Positions 26,039-34,160 of a stretch of DNA of 54,243 nt are shown one piece after another. The notes under the pieces are model-generated. The model was not told the DNA's origin. It worked only from the letters and a program-made list of their open reading frames with translations, and ran no database searches. The DNA is taken from positions 1-54,243 of the forward strand of contig NZ_RAPE01000009.1 in NCBI RefSeq assembly GCF_003651245.1. The letters are read 5' to 3'. Position 1 is the stretch's first letter. Each line of letters starts with the position of its first letter. The DNA is from Roseovarius spongiae. GTDB lineage: Bacteria; Pseudomonadota; Alphaproteobacteria; Rhodobacterales; Rhodobacteraceae. Made by a program: the position numbers and the translations under genes.

Positions 26039-28018
26039 TCAGGCCGCTTGCGCGACCTCGCTGTCAGGCTCCGGGGTTTCCGACGTGGGCGCGTCGTCGA
26101 GCGCGACCCCGGCGGTCTGCATCATCGGCGGGCACCAGGTGGCCACGGCAGCGCGCTGCGCGTCGGTGAGCGTGGCGAAGGGTTCAGCGAAGAGCTTGTC
26201 GCAGAAAGCGACGATCTCCTTCTTGCTCGACGAGGCCAGCGTCACCGCCTCTTGGGCCAGACCCAGATCTTCGCCGAGGATCTTCAGCAGCCAGGCCTTC
26301 TTGAAGCGGTTGAAGAGGGCCGCGTTCGGTGTCCAATGCGCGCGAATGTCGGGCATGATCTCGATCTCGAACTCATGCATCAGGCTGTCGCGCTGGCGGT
26401 CCCGCGCGAAGCAGGACTGCGCGGTGCTGGCCGTCGCAAAGGCGATGAGCTTGGCCTTCTCCCCTGTCTCGAGCGCGCGAAACGCCGCGAACTGATCGGC
26501 GGGCGCGCGGGTGTCATCGAGCCACGAGAGGTCAAGCGCATCATGCGCCGTCGCCACCTGCTCAAGAGAGGTCTCGTCGATCTCGTCCAACTTGGCATGG
26601 CTGCGGTATTCCTTGCGGGCCTCGACCTTGATCGCCTGTGTGACACTCATGCCGCTGCTCAAAACGTCGCTAACCAGCTTGAAGAGCGTCAGATCGAGCG
26701 TGGCCTCCGGATGCAGCGCCATCGCGGCGCCAAGGGCCATGGCCCGCTCTGTCTTGAGATCCTCAGCCAGCGACGCCGGGTAGCTGATCTCGCCGGCGTC
26801 CGGGGCCTCCTCCCCCGTCGGGCTAGGCGAGGAGCCGCGCGCGCCTTCCTCTTTCACGGTGTCTTCCGGGCGGACGAGGCCAACATGGAGCGTGATCTGC
26901 CCACCCTGCCACGACGCGATCACCCCAGACCGCGCCAGGTCCTCGGCGCTGTAGGCCTCCTGCAGGTCGCGGGCTTCCTCTTCCAGAGCGTCCACGCGGT
27001 CGTAGAGGGCATTGTAGGCACCGTCCTCGAGCCCCTCATCCTCCATCTCGAGCTGCAATTTCTCGAGCTCGGCGGTGATCTTATCGATGCGCTTCTGGGC
27101 GGCCTCGTCGGGCTCAACGGGGCCGGGATAGACGCGACCGTAGTCGGCCATGGTCGCGTAATCATAGCGGACCATCGCATCGGCCCAGGCAAAGCCCAGC
27201 CTCATACGGGCCTCTTCGGCAGCGGCACCGAGCTTCTCGAGCAGGATGGTCTCGACCAGCGCCGCATCCTCAAGCACGGAATGCTCTTCCAGAAGGTCAG
27301 CCGCGACGGCGCCACCCCGCGCCTCGTAGTCCGCGCGCACGAAAGCCCCGATATCATCGCTGACCTGCACCCCGCGGGATTTGAGCGCCTGTCGAACGGT
27401 ATAGGCCTGCAGATAGCCTCCGTCCTTCGTGAGCGCCTCGAAGACCTCGCGCTGCGCCTCCTGGCTCGGGTGCTCGGCGAAGGCCTTCATCGTGTCGAGC
27501 GTGATCACCTTGCCCCGGGCCGCGGCGCGGATGTCGGGGTGGATAAGGCCATAGCGCAACCGGCCTTTCACGGCGGCCACCGTGGTGCCGAAGGTCTTTG
27601 CGATGGTCTCGGGCGTCTGGCCGTCCACCTCCATCATCCGCGCGAAAGCCTCGAACTCGTCGATTGCGTTCATCGGCGATTGGGTGATGTTCTCGGCGAG
27701 CGACAGGGCCGTGGTCACGTCGCAATCCTCCGGCACAAGGCGGCAGTCGATCTTCGTCTTTGCCGTGAAGCCCTTCGCAGCCTTGTCCGCGACCAGCTCG
27801 TTCAGCGCCGCGTGACGCCGGCCACCGGCGAGCACGGCGTACTTACCGTCGATCTTCTGGACGAGTATTGGCTGGAGCAGGCCGAGCACGGCGATACTGG
27901 CCTTCAGATGGGCGATGTTCTCAGGGTCATAGGTTTCCGGGGAGTTGCTACGCACATTGGCGGGATGCGGGACCAGATCGCCGATGGCGACGGTGAGAGG
28001 GGCAAAGCTTGTGGTCAT
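26039..28018 (-). CDS. Large ParB/Spo0J-like plasmid protein
   Basis: A 659-residue protein with an N-terminal ParB/sulfiredoxin-type domain (residues about 8-115, with ILVQKIDGKYAVLAGGRRHAAL at 51-72 and LAENITQSPMNAIDE at 107-121) and the following ParB-type helix-turn-helix (ETIAKTFGTTVAAVKGRLRYGLI). Residues about 280-360 are coiled-coil, and the last 300 are not assigned. It is twice the size of a partition ParB and has no ParA partner here. It may instead be a CTP-dependent DNA-binding regulator or nuclease of the plasmid accessory core. A paralogue of similar size lies at 38150-40333. Confidence 0.8.
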   Translation of the reverse strand: MTTSFAPLTVAIGDLVPHPANVRSNSPETYDPENIAHLKASIAVLGLLQPILVQKIDGKYAVLAGGRRHAALNELVADKAAKGFTAKTKIDCRLVPEDCDVTTALSLAENITQSPMNAIDEFEAFARMMEVDGQTPETIAKTFGTTVAAVKGRLRYGLIHPDIRAAARGKVITLDTMKAFAEHPSQEAQREVFEALTKDGGYLQAYTVRQALKSRGVQVSDDIGAFVRADYEARGGAVAADLLEEHSVLEDAALVETILLEKLGAAAEEARMRLGFAWADAMVRYDYATMADYGRVYPGPVEPDEAAQKRIDKITAELEKLQLEMEDEGLEDGAYNALYDRVDALEEEARDLQEAYSAEDLARSGVIASWQGGQITLHVGLVRPEDTVKEEGARGSSPSPTGEEAPDAGEISYPASLAEDLKTERAMALGAAMALHPEATLDLTLFKLVSDVLSSGMSVTQAIKVEARKEYRSHAKLDEIDETSLEQVATAHDALDLSWLDDTRAPADQFAAFRALETGEKAKLIAFATASTAQSCFARDRQRDSLMHEFEIEIMPDIRAHWTPNAALFNRFKKAWLLKILGEDLGLAQEAVTLASSSKKEIVAFCDKLFAEPFATLTDAQRAAVATWCPPMMQTAGVALDDAPTSETPEPDSEVAQAA

Positions 28019-28101
28019 GGGATATCCTTCCAGGTGGGTGAGGTGTGGCCCGCGCGCTCACGCGCGTGACCAATCCCCGGCTTCAGGGATCACCACGACA
28101 A

Positions 28102-28137
28102 AAGGCCCACTTTCCCTTTGAGGGGTCAGTGGGCCTT
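28102..28137 (-). terminator. Terminator after the DUF3768 gene
   Basis: A 10-bp perfect stem AAGGCCCACT/AGTGGGCCTT, followed on the minus strand by TTTTGTC, about 35 bp past the DUF3768 stop. It overlaps a copy of the recurrent intergenic motif (28101-28119). Confidence 0.75.
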
Positions 28138-28172
28138 CATCGCTTGGAGTGTCAGGGGGGGTGTCCCCTGCC

Positions 28173-28562
28173 CTACCAGTCGCGCGCCAGCATGATGGTC
28201 AGCACGCGCATGGTGGTGGCAGGATTGTCCGGGGTCTCAGCCCCGTAGCGGAAATCCGAATCTGCCTCATAGAGATCGATCTTCCAGAACACGGTCTCGC
28301 CTCGGATCTCGACCGCGCCAAAATCGTGCCAGCCTTCCGGGTCATTCTCAGGCTCGAACGTGGCAAACTCACCGGTTGCCTTCACCGCCTCGGCCATGAA
28401 GCCGTCACCGGCCTCCATAAGCGAGCGGGTGACATGCATCCGACCCTGGATGGGTTGCGCGGGCGGCACCCCAAGGCAGGCGAGCTTGCGGAATGAGTCG
28501 TTCAGTGCGGCGATCACACTCGGATCTGGACGGTCTGTCTGGGGGTGTGCGGTACTGGTCAT
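28173..28562 (-). CDS. DUF3768 family protein
   Basis: A 129-residue protein. SVIAALNDSFRKLACLGVPPAQPIQGRMHVTRSL, FEPENDPEGWHDFGAVEIRGETVFWKIDLYEAD and the closing TTMRVLTIMLARDW match DUF3768 from end to end. The family is spread over alphaproteobacterial plasmids and phage-like islands without a known function. It has its own terminator and a leader bearing the repeated motif, so it is probably transcribed alone. Confidence 0.8.
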   Translation of the reverse strand: MTSTAHPQTDRPDPSVIAALNDSFRKLACLGVPPAQPIQGRMHVTRSLMEAGDGFMAEAVKATGEFATFEPENDPEGWHDFGAVEIRGETVFWKIDLYEADSDFRYGAETPDNPATTMRVLTIMLARDW

Positions 28563-28597
28563 CGGGCTTTCCCTTGAGATGTTGAAACACCCTTCCC

Positions 28598-28616
28598 AAA
28601 GCCCGCTTTTCCTTTT
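28598..28616. repeat. Intergenic repeat motif, copy 5
   Basis: AAAGCCCGCTTTTCCTTTT, the clearest copy of the motif shared by 18256, 19646, 23967 and 28101. It lies about 35 bp after the stop of the gene at 28650 and upstream of DUF3768. Confidence 0.55.
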
Positions 28617-28649
28617 CCGGCTCGCGGCAGGACCGAAGCGGAAGGGCCT

Positions 28650-28922
28650 CTACCCGAACAGCCCCTTGGGTCGGTAATTCGGGTTGGGGATGGTTTCGAT
28701 CCAGCCGCCCTGGTCCGTGATGTTCTCGAGCGCTGCCGAGAGCGGATACGCGCCCTCGGACGGGCTCCACCAATAGGCACCGCGTTTGAAGGTGATGATC
28801 TTGCGGCGGCCGTCGTTGAGTTCGCGCCGGTCCGCGAAGCGGCAAACTGTCCGGGGGACAGTTTGAGGCAAGAACGGGCGGAGCCCGGCCAACCGCAGCG
28901 TCTTGGGTTCCTTGCGTGACAT
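28650..28922 (-). CDS. Hypothetical 90-residue plasmid protein
   Basis: Starts MSRKEPKTLRLAGLRPFLPQ. The C-terminal half, GRRKIITFKRGAYWWSPSEGAYPLSAALENITDQGGWIETIPNP, looks like a small folded domain rich in aromatic residues. It is 23 bp downstream of ardC and may share its transcript. No family recognised. Confidence 0.55.
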   Translation of the reverse strand: MSRKEPKTLRLAGLRPFLPQTVPRTVCRFADRRELNDGRRKIITFKRGAYWWSPSEGAYPLSAALENITDQGGWIETIPNPNYRPKGLFG

Positions 28923-28945
28923 GGGCGTCTCCGTTCTCCCTTTGG

Positions 28946-29884
28946 TCAGGCGGCCTCGGCGCTGCGCCCTGCCCTGCCCGCCTCCGATCTGGCGATCAGG
29001 TAGTCGCAGGCACGTTGCGCGTCCGCGGCGTGCCGGAAGATCGCGCCCTTGTCCGACCGAAGAACGCGCAACCAGTTGTGGAGGTAGGCGGCATTCATCT
29101 CGAGCGTATGCGCTGTGAAGCCGAGCGTCTGACCCAGGAACACCGAGGTCAATTCCGCGACGATCTCCTCGCGCGCGTAAGAGGTGTTGCCGAACTTCGA
29201 GAGACCAAAATTACGGTTCAGTCGATGGGGGGCTTTCGTGGCATGGGCCAGCTCATGCGCCCAGACCCCGTAGAAATTGCGCGGGTCCTGGAACCGCGTG
29301 ATGGATGGCATGTAGACCTTGTCCACGGGGGGCAAATAGTAGGCTTCTGTCCCCGTGAAGACGGTCGTGATGTCGATGGCATCGAAAAACGCCTGCATGT
29401 GCGGGATGGGCTCGGACGGCAGATGCTCGGGCGCAGGCTCCGGGTCGGGGTAGAAACTGTCGGGCAAGCCCTCGATCTGGCAGGCATTGAACACGCGGTA
29501 GGATTTCTGGAAGCGGAAGATGCGGGCTTCCTCGGAGCGATCATCACCATCGCTGCGGTCGTCCTCGCCGCCCGCGTCTTTCCGGCTTTGACCGTAATAA
29601 ACAACGACAGAAGACTTCTCGCCCTTGCGGACCTTTGCATCCAACGCATTGGCTTGCGGCAGCGTCATCCAGAAAGGTGAGCTGTGGCCCGCCATCACGG
29701 TCCGCATCGTCAGCAGAAAGTTGTTCACCCCCTGGTAGGGTTCACCGCCCACACGCAGGGGACGAGAGCTGCCACCTGCGGTCCAGGGCTTGCGCCACGG
29801 CAGAACGCCGCGCTCGATGATGCGGATGATTTCGTTCGTGATGACCTCGGAGGCATCGAATTTGGGCGTGCGGGATCGGGCCAT
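28946..29884 (-). CDS. ardC: ArdC-like antirestriction protein
   Basis: A 312-residue protein with the two ArdC parts: an N-terminal single-stranded-DNA-binding domain (residues 8-140: ITNEIIRIIERGVLPWRKPW, GGEPYQGVNNFLL, KSYRVFNACQIEGLP) and a C-terminal zincin-like metallopeptidase domain with HELAH at 210-214 and a later glutamate in EEIVAELTS. ArdC of IncW plasmids shields incoming single-stranded DNA from host restriction. ATG at 29884 is preferred over the in-frame codon at 29968. A position in the presumed leading region fits that job. Confidence 0.88.
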   Translation of the reverse strand: MARSRTPKFDASEVITNEIIRIIERGVLPWRKPWTAGGSSRPLRVGGEPYQGVNNFLLTMRTVMAGHSSPFWMTLPQANALDAKVRKGEKSSVVVYYGQSRKDAGGEDDRSDGDDRSEEARIFRFQKSYRVFNACQIEGLPDSFYPDPEPAPEHLPSEPIPHMQAFFDAIDITTVFTGTEAYYLPPVDKVYMPSITRFQDPRNFYGVWAHELAHATKAPHRLNRNFGLSKFGNTSYAREEIVAELTSVFLGQTLGFTAHTLEMNAAYLHNWLRVLRSDKGAIFRHAADAQRACDYLIARSEAGRAGRSAEAA

Positions 29885-29924
29885 GGCTGGCCTCCTTTCG
29901 AGTGTTGGTGAGAAAGATTGAGAA

Positions 29925-30395
29925 TCAGGTTGAGCGACTGTTGCGCGGATCGTTGGCGATCCTGGCACCGAGCGCTTCGACCATGTCGATGTAGGTAGTG
30001 AGTGAAACGGACGTGCCGGGACCCGAAGGGTTAAGGTCGTCCGATCCGTCCCGTTTCACGCACGGCAGGTCAGCGAAGCCGATCGCATCGGTGACGGGTC
30101 GGATATCGATGAACGGGGTCCCTCGTGCGACCGCAAGAGTGGCCAAGGGAAAGCGCTCGATCGGCGCGAAGGTTGAAACGGTGGTCCAACCGAGATGGAG
30201 GAACGTCCCACCCTCTCCGCAGATCACATGCGCGTTTGGCAAAGTCGCCGCCTGTCTGAGATGGCCGAGATCACGCATGACGGTCTCGCTTTCGAGCCGC
30301 TTCGCCAGCCCCAGCTGACCGGTTCGGCGAAGCTCTCGATGCCGCCACCAGGAGGCAGCGGTTGCGCGGAGCACGCGCAAGACACCTGTTTGCAT
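29925..30395 (-). CDS. Hypothetical 156-residue protein
   Basis: Starts MQTGVLRVLRATAASWWRHRELRRTGQLGLAKRLE after an AAGGG box; an in-frame ATG five codons upstream is less well placed. The N-terminus is basic and the remainder (TFLHLGWTTVSTFAPIERFPLATLAVARGTPFIDIRPVTDAIGF) looks globular. No known domain. It is the first gene of the one-strand array that ends at oriT. Confidence 0.5.
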   Translation of the reverse strand: MQTGVLRVLRATAASWWRHRELRRTGQLGLAKRLESETVMRDLGHLRQAATLPNAHVICGEGGTFLHLGWTTVSTFAPIERFPLATLAVARGTPFIDIRPVTDAIGFADLPCVKRDGSDDLNPSGPGTSVSLTTYIDMVEALGARIANDPRNSRST

Positions 30396-30723
30396 CGGAA
30401 TGCCCTTCATCAGGAATGACAGACCGGAATCCGGCCCGGACCCATCTGAGGGATCCCAAAGGCCCTCATCCGTCAGTCACAAAACCCGAAGAACACTTTC
30501 ACTTTTCCTGGGTACGGACCCTGTCCTTCTCAAAACCAACGGGCCCTCAACAAAATGCTCAAGACCGTGTCGTCTCCAGAAGCCTTTGATTTGGCACAGC
30601 CAATTCAGATCGGCAGGCAGGGTCGGCAACGCATATAGGCAGAAATCTCCCTAAAGGCCTGCCTACAACTGTCCACACGGTGCATTTTTCGATCGTGAAG
30701 CGTCACGTTGCCTTACGGCCAAG
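30396..30723. other. Non-coding junction
   Basis: About 330 bp with no gene. The part at 30480-30530 (AACCCGAAGAACACTTTCAC and following) faintly resembles the intergenic motif of the array. The stretch separates the accessory array from a decayed repC end. Confidence 0.4.
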
Positions 30724-31017
30724 TCAGCAATAGAAGCAGTATTTGAGGTGCAGATCTCTTGCCCCCGCCTTCTCGACCATGCCGCGCAGATATCCGCCCG
30801 GCGAGGCAACCTCACCCGTGCTATGCTTTTCGAACACGAGCGCAAACGCCGCCGTTGCCACCTGTGTGCCCATTCGCTCCTGCGCCACGTTCCAGGCATG
30901 CTCCGAAATTCCCACCATCGGCCTGAGTGGTTCAGCAACCCGATGCAGATCACCCCAATCCTTGAAAAATCCGCCCGTGTTGCGCACCCAAGACGCGAAC
31001 TCAGGACACGCCTGCAT
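30724..31017 (-). pseudogene. RepC C-terminal fragment
   Basis: The translation from about residue ACPEFASWVRNTGGFFKDWGDLHRVAEPLRPMVGISEHAWNVAQERMG to SPGGYLRGMVEKAGARDLHL is the C-terminal domain of a RepC replication initiator. The intact RepC at 40503-41714 has the parallel stretch CPSLKTFYQGDVRHWHQLFDAACHVRPAMGISVSAWEEAQRCMG and SPGGYLRALTSKAAAGEF. The N-terminal three quarters are missing and the frame ends with an unusual cysteine-containing tail. This is a relic of a second repABC replicon. Confidence 0.75.
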
Positions 31018-31183
31018 GATTGCCGGCCGATCGAGAGCGGTCCGGTTCTTGCGCAAAGCCGGGCAGGAACAACGCAAGAAGCACGATGGTTGCACCGGAC
31101 ACCCTATTGGGTTTCGGCTCCAGCACCGCACCGAGATAAGCGATTAGGGCCGCGAGCGCCACGTGCCAGCCAGCCCGCATCAT
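31001..31183 (-). other. Possible membrane-protein fragment
   Basis: A 60-codon frame, MMRAGWHVALAALIAYLGAVLEP then ATIVLLALFLPGFAQ, reads like two membrane helices and then breaks into the repC fragment. It is probably a gene end cut by the same rearrangement. It is too short to assign and may be chance. Confidence 0.25.
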
Positions 31184-31379
31184 GCCGAGGGCGAAACTGA
31201 CTTAGCTCAAGGCCGGGCCGGACAGGCTTATCGACCCATCCTTTCGTTGTTCGCAGGCGGCAACGAGGCAAGCGGAAGCCCGCCGTTTCTGCCACATTAT
31301 GGCCTGGTGATGTTCGTTATGCCTGACTTCTGCCGCGCTCAGGACTATCTATTCGACAACACTTGAAGCGGAGCGAGCT

Positions 31380-31772
31380 ATGAGATTTTCTCGAACACTG
31401 GCCGTAATGGCGATTGCTGCCGTATCGATGGCCGCCGTGCCTGCATCGGCAGACCCTGGGCGCGGCAAGGGCAAGGCGCACGGCGACCACCACAACGGAT
31501 TTGCAGGACATTGCCCGCCGGGACTTGCAAAAAAGAACCCGCCCTGTGTGCCGCCGGGGCAGGCACGCAAGTCCTATAATCACTACGGCTCCAGAATCGG
31601 GGACGTCCTTCGCATCGGTGATTACGTGGTTATTCGCGATCCCCGTAGGCTAAATCTAGAACCGCGTGACGATTGGCGCTATTATCGCGAGGGCAACCGC
31701 GCCTATCGGGTTGATCGTGACACCAGAAAGATCCTCTCCGTCATCAACCTTATCGATGCCTTCACAAACTGA
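31380..31772 (+). CDS. RcnB-like small secreted protein
   Basis: A 130-residue protein with a signal peptide (residues 1-25, MRFSRTLAVMAIAAVSMAAVPASA). It continues with a histidine/glycine-rich stretch, the motif HCPPGLAKKNPPCVPPGQARK, and a C-terminal DDWRYYREGNRAYRVDRDTRKILSVINLID. This layout is common in alphaproteobacterial periplasmic proteins, often labelled RcnB-like. GGAGCGA precedes the ATG. A periplasmic metal- or envelope-related role is likely but unproven. It stands between two rearrangement scars. Confidence 0.7.
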   Translation: MRFSRTLAVMAIAAVSMAAVPASADPGRGKGKAHGDHHNGFAGHCPPGLAKKNPPCVPPGQARKSYNHYGSRIGDVLRIGDYVVIRDPRRLNLEPRDDWRYYREGNRAYRVDRDTRKILSVINLIDAFTN

Positions 31773-31800
31773 GCCGTCGGCGTTGATGATCGGCTCTGAC

Positions 31801-32010
31801 ACAGTTTTGGTGCAGATTGAAAATCTGCCGCCGTACTCATCCGACTTGAACCCAATCGAAATGGCGTTCTCGAAACTCAAAGCGCACCTGCGGCGGGCCG
31901 GGGCCAGAACATTCGACCAGATGTTCGACGCACTCGCGGAAGTCTGCGATCTGTCCACACCGCAGGAAAGCTGGAATTACTTCTGCGAAGCAGGATATGG
32001 ATCAAGTTAA
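31801..32010 (+). pseudogene. IS630-family transposase C-terminal remnant
   Basis: The frame VLVQIENLPPYSSDLNPIEMAFSKLKAHLRRAGARTFDQMFDALAEVCDLSTPQESWNYFCEAGYG is the end of an IS630-type DDE transposase, with the conserved SDLNPIE holding the last catalytic glutamate. Only about 70 of about 340 residues remain; the rest was lost upstream, where the RcnB-like gene now ends. Confidence 0.8.
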
Positions 32011-32022
32011 CGGCTCGATGCT

Positions 32023-32919
32023 CTAGAGGATCGCGGTAGACCGGATATCCTCGGCGGCGAAGTCGATCAGTGCGCGGATCTTGCGTGGCAGGGTCCGACC
32101 CTCTAGATAGACCGCGCTGACAGGACCGCTGTCGCCTCCGAATTCCTCCAGCAAGGGGACCAGAGCGCCGGTCTCTATGGTGTCGCGCAAGGCGAACCGC
32201 GGGATGTTGGCGATCCCCAAGCCGCCGACGGCCAGATCCATGGCAGCGCGCGCCGAGTTGACCTGAAAACGCCCCTGGATCTGAACAACTGTCTCGGTCC
32301 CGTTTCTTTCGAAGACCCATCTGTGCGGAACCCGCCGGTTGGTGTCCACAACACAGGTATGGTTGGCGAGGTCTTCGGGCGAGCCGGGTTTCCCGTGTGC
32401 TCGGATATAGTCCGGGCTGGCCACCAGAAGACTGCTGAAGGTGCCAAGCCTGAGCGTCTTGAGCGACAGCATCTCGGACCGGCCAATGCGAAAAGCCAGG
32501 TCGATGCCGTCGCTGGCCAGATCGGCATAGCGGTCATCGAGTCGCAAATCGAGCGTAAGAGCCGGGTTCTGCCGGGCAAACCGTGCCAGCATCCCCGTAA
32601 CGTAAACTTCGCCGAACGTCACAGGAGCTGAAATGCGAATGACGCCGGTCAGGCCGCGCGATCCTTCGGCAACGCTGCCGAGCAGGTCATCGAGATCATC
32701 AAGGAGCGCGGGCGCCCGCGCAATCAGCTCCTCACCCGCCGGCGTCAGCCCCACCTTTCTTGTCGTCCGCTGAAGCAGTCGCACGCCAAGGCGATGCTCG
32801 AGCTCGGCCACATATTTGGAGGTCAGTCGGTTCGACACGCCGAGTTGACGGGCAGCCGCAGTGAACGAGCCAGTCTGCGCGGTGGCCACGAAAGCCCGGA
32901 GTTCGTCGACGATGTCCAA
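32023..32919 (-). CDS. LysR-family transcriptional regulator
   Basis: A 298-residue LysR protein: N-terminal winged helix-turn-helix (GSFTAAARQLGVSNRLTSKYVAELEHRLGVRLLQRTTRKVGLTPAG, residues 17-62) and a periplasmic-binding-protein-like effector domain from about 90. The first codon is TTG at 32919; no in-frame ATG lies nearby. It is divergent from the six-gene redox operon at 33047 and a candidate T-n11-A box lies between them, so it most likely senses an electrophile or quinone and controls that operon. Confidence 0.88.
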   Translation of the reverse strand: MDIVDELRAFVATAQTGSFTAAARQLGVSNRLTSKYVAELEHRLGVRLLQRTTRKVGLTPAGEELIARAPALLDDLDDLLGSVAEGSRGLTGVIRISAPVTFGEVYVTGMLARFARQNPALTLDLRLDDRYADLASDGIDLAFRIGRSEMLSLKTLRLGTFSSLLVASPDYIRAHGKPGSPEDLANHTCVVDTNRRVPHRWVFERNGTETVVQIQGRFQVNSARAAMDLAVGGLGIANIPRFALRDTIETGALVPLLEEFGGDSGPVSAVYLEGRTLPRKIRALIDFAAEDIRSTAIL

Positions 32920-32945
32920 GGCAAATCACTTAGTACATTTTGCGG

Positions 32946-32960
32946 ATAGTCATTCTCTAT
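32946..32960. promoter_or_regulatory. Candidate LysR-binding box
   Basis: ATAGTCATTCTCTAT is a T-n11-A motif with an ATAG/CTAT dyad, 27 bp upstream of the LysR start and 87 bp upstream of the operon. A second ATAGTC follows at once (32958-32963). Confidence 0.45.
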
Positions 32961-33046
32961 AGTCGTCATTTCATTGATTGATGGCAAGGTGCATCTTCCT
33001 GACAGATCAAACAGCGCGTGAAAGCGCGCACTAAAAGGAGCAAGTC

Positions 33047-33625
33047 ATGAAAATCGCAATCATTGGCAACGGCAATGTCGGATCCGGTCTGGCAAATGTC
33101 CTGAGCAAAACGCAACATCAGGTCGGGACCTTTGGCCGCGCCGACGATGTGGCAAACGCCGTGAATGAGGCCGATATCGTTATTCTCGCGACCCCCTATG
33201 GGGCGGCTGCCGAAATCGTCGAACAGGCAGACTTCACCGGCAAGATCGTCATTGATGTGTCCAACCCCGTCACCGAGGATTTCTCGTCCCTGCAACTCGG
33301 CACCACCACGTCGGCCGCCGAGGCGATCGCTGCGCTCGTTCCGGGAGCGTTTGTCGTGAAGGCCTTCAACACGATCTTCGCCCAACACTATGCCGGGGAT
33401 CTCAAGCTGGACGGTCAACCGTTGCAGACCTTTGTTGCCGCCGACGACGAGACGGCGCGCGACACCGTCAAAATGCTGGCCGCAGAGGCCGGGTTCGAGC
33501 CGGTCGATGCCGGCCCCCTGGCCACCGCCCGTCAGCTCGAGCCGCTTGGTTTCCTGAATATCCAGTTCGGCTATGTGCTCGAAAAAGGCACCGAGATCGC
33601 ACCGCGCTGGCAGTTTTCTGCCTGA
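33047..33625 (+). CDS. NADP-binding Rossmann protein (F420-reductase-like)
   Basis: A 192-residue protein opening MKIAIIGNGNVGSGLANVLSKTQHQV, a Rossmann dinucleotide motif (GNGNVG, 7-12), then DIVILATPYGA and VIDVSNPV as in the NADPH:F420 oxidoreductase/ProC-like family, with AFNTIFAQHY later. A role in F420 metabolism is doubtful in this setting; proteins of this type are often stress-inducible reductases of unknown substrate. AAGGAG precedes the ATG. First gene of the LysR-controlled operon. Confidence 0.8.
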   Translation: MKIAIIGNGNVGSGLANVLSKTQHQVGTFGRADDVANAVNEADIVILATPYGAAAEIVEQADFTGKIVIDVSNPVTEDFSSLQLGTTTSAAEAIAALVPGAFVVKAFNTIFAQHYAGDLKLDGQPLQTFVAADDETARDTVKMLAAEAGFEPVDAGPLATARQLEPLGFLNIQFGYVLEKGTEIAPRWQFSA

Positions 33626-33654
33626 CCCAACCTCCCGAACAAAGGAAAAAGACA

Positions 33655-34098
33655 ATGTCCAACGCAAACCATCATAACCCGCCTCAATCACCGGTGATCC
33701 CCGGTGTGGCAAATGCCGATCTCGCCGCAACCATCCTGCGCGTTGCGCTGGGAATCCTGTTCATCGCCCATGGCTGGCTGAAACTCGTGATCTTCACGCC
33801 GGCGGGAACGGCCGCCTTCTTCGAAAGCCTCGGCTTTCCGGGAGCACTCGCCTATCTCGTGATGGCCGCCGAGCTTGCCGGCGGCGTGGCGCTGATCCTC
33901 GGCGTCTGGACCCGCTGGGTGTCGCTCGCGTTGGTGCCGGTCCTGCTCGGCTCGATCTACGCGCCGCATGGCGCGGCCGGTTTCTTCTTCTCGAATGAAG
34001 GCGGCGGCTGGGAGTATCCGGCGTTTTGGGCGATCACACTGGTCGTGCAGGCCCTGCTGGGCGACGGCGCCTATGCGCTCAAGCGCAGCCGGATCTGA
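33655..34098 (+). CDS. DoxX family membrane protein
   Basis: A 147-residue protein with four membrane helices. LRVALGILFIAHGWLKLVIFTPAGTAAFFESLGFPGALAYLVMAAELAGGVALILGVWTRWVSLALVPVLLGSIYAPHG is the DoxX core. DoxX-like proteins act with redox partners in the membrane, in some bacteria in thiol or quinone stress responses. AAAGGA lies before ATG 33655. Second gene of the operon, 29 bp after the first. Confidence 0.85.
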   Translation: MSNANHHNPPQSPVIPGVANADLAATILRVALGILFIAHGWLKLVIFTPAGTAAFFESLGFPGALAYLVMAAELAGGVALILGVWTRWVSLALVPVLLGSIYAPHGAAGFFFSNEGGGWEYPAFWAITLVVQALLGDGAYALKRSRI

Positions 34099-34160
34099 TC
34101 CGATCCGTCTTCATAGTGCGGGGCAAACTGCCCCGCACGCTTCCGCACAGGAGTTTCACG

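Noticed and set aside
25697..28069. 790-codon plus-strand frame
   Set aside because: Antisense shadow of the ParB-like gene, with biased composition and no motif.
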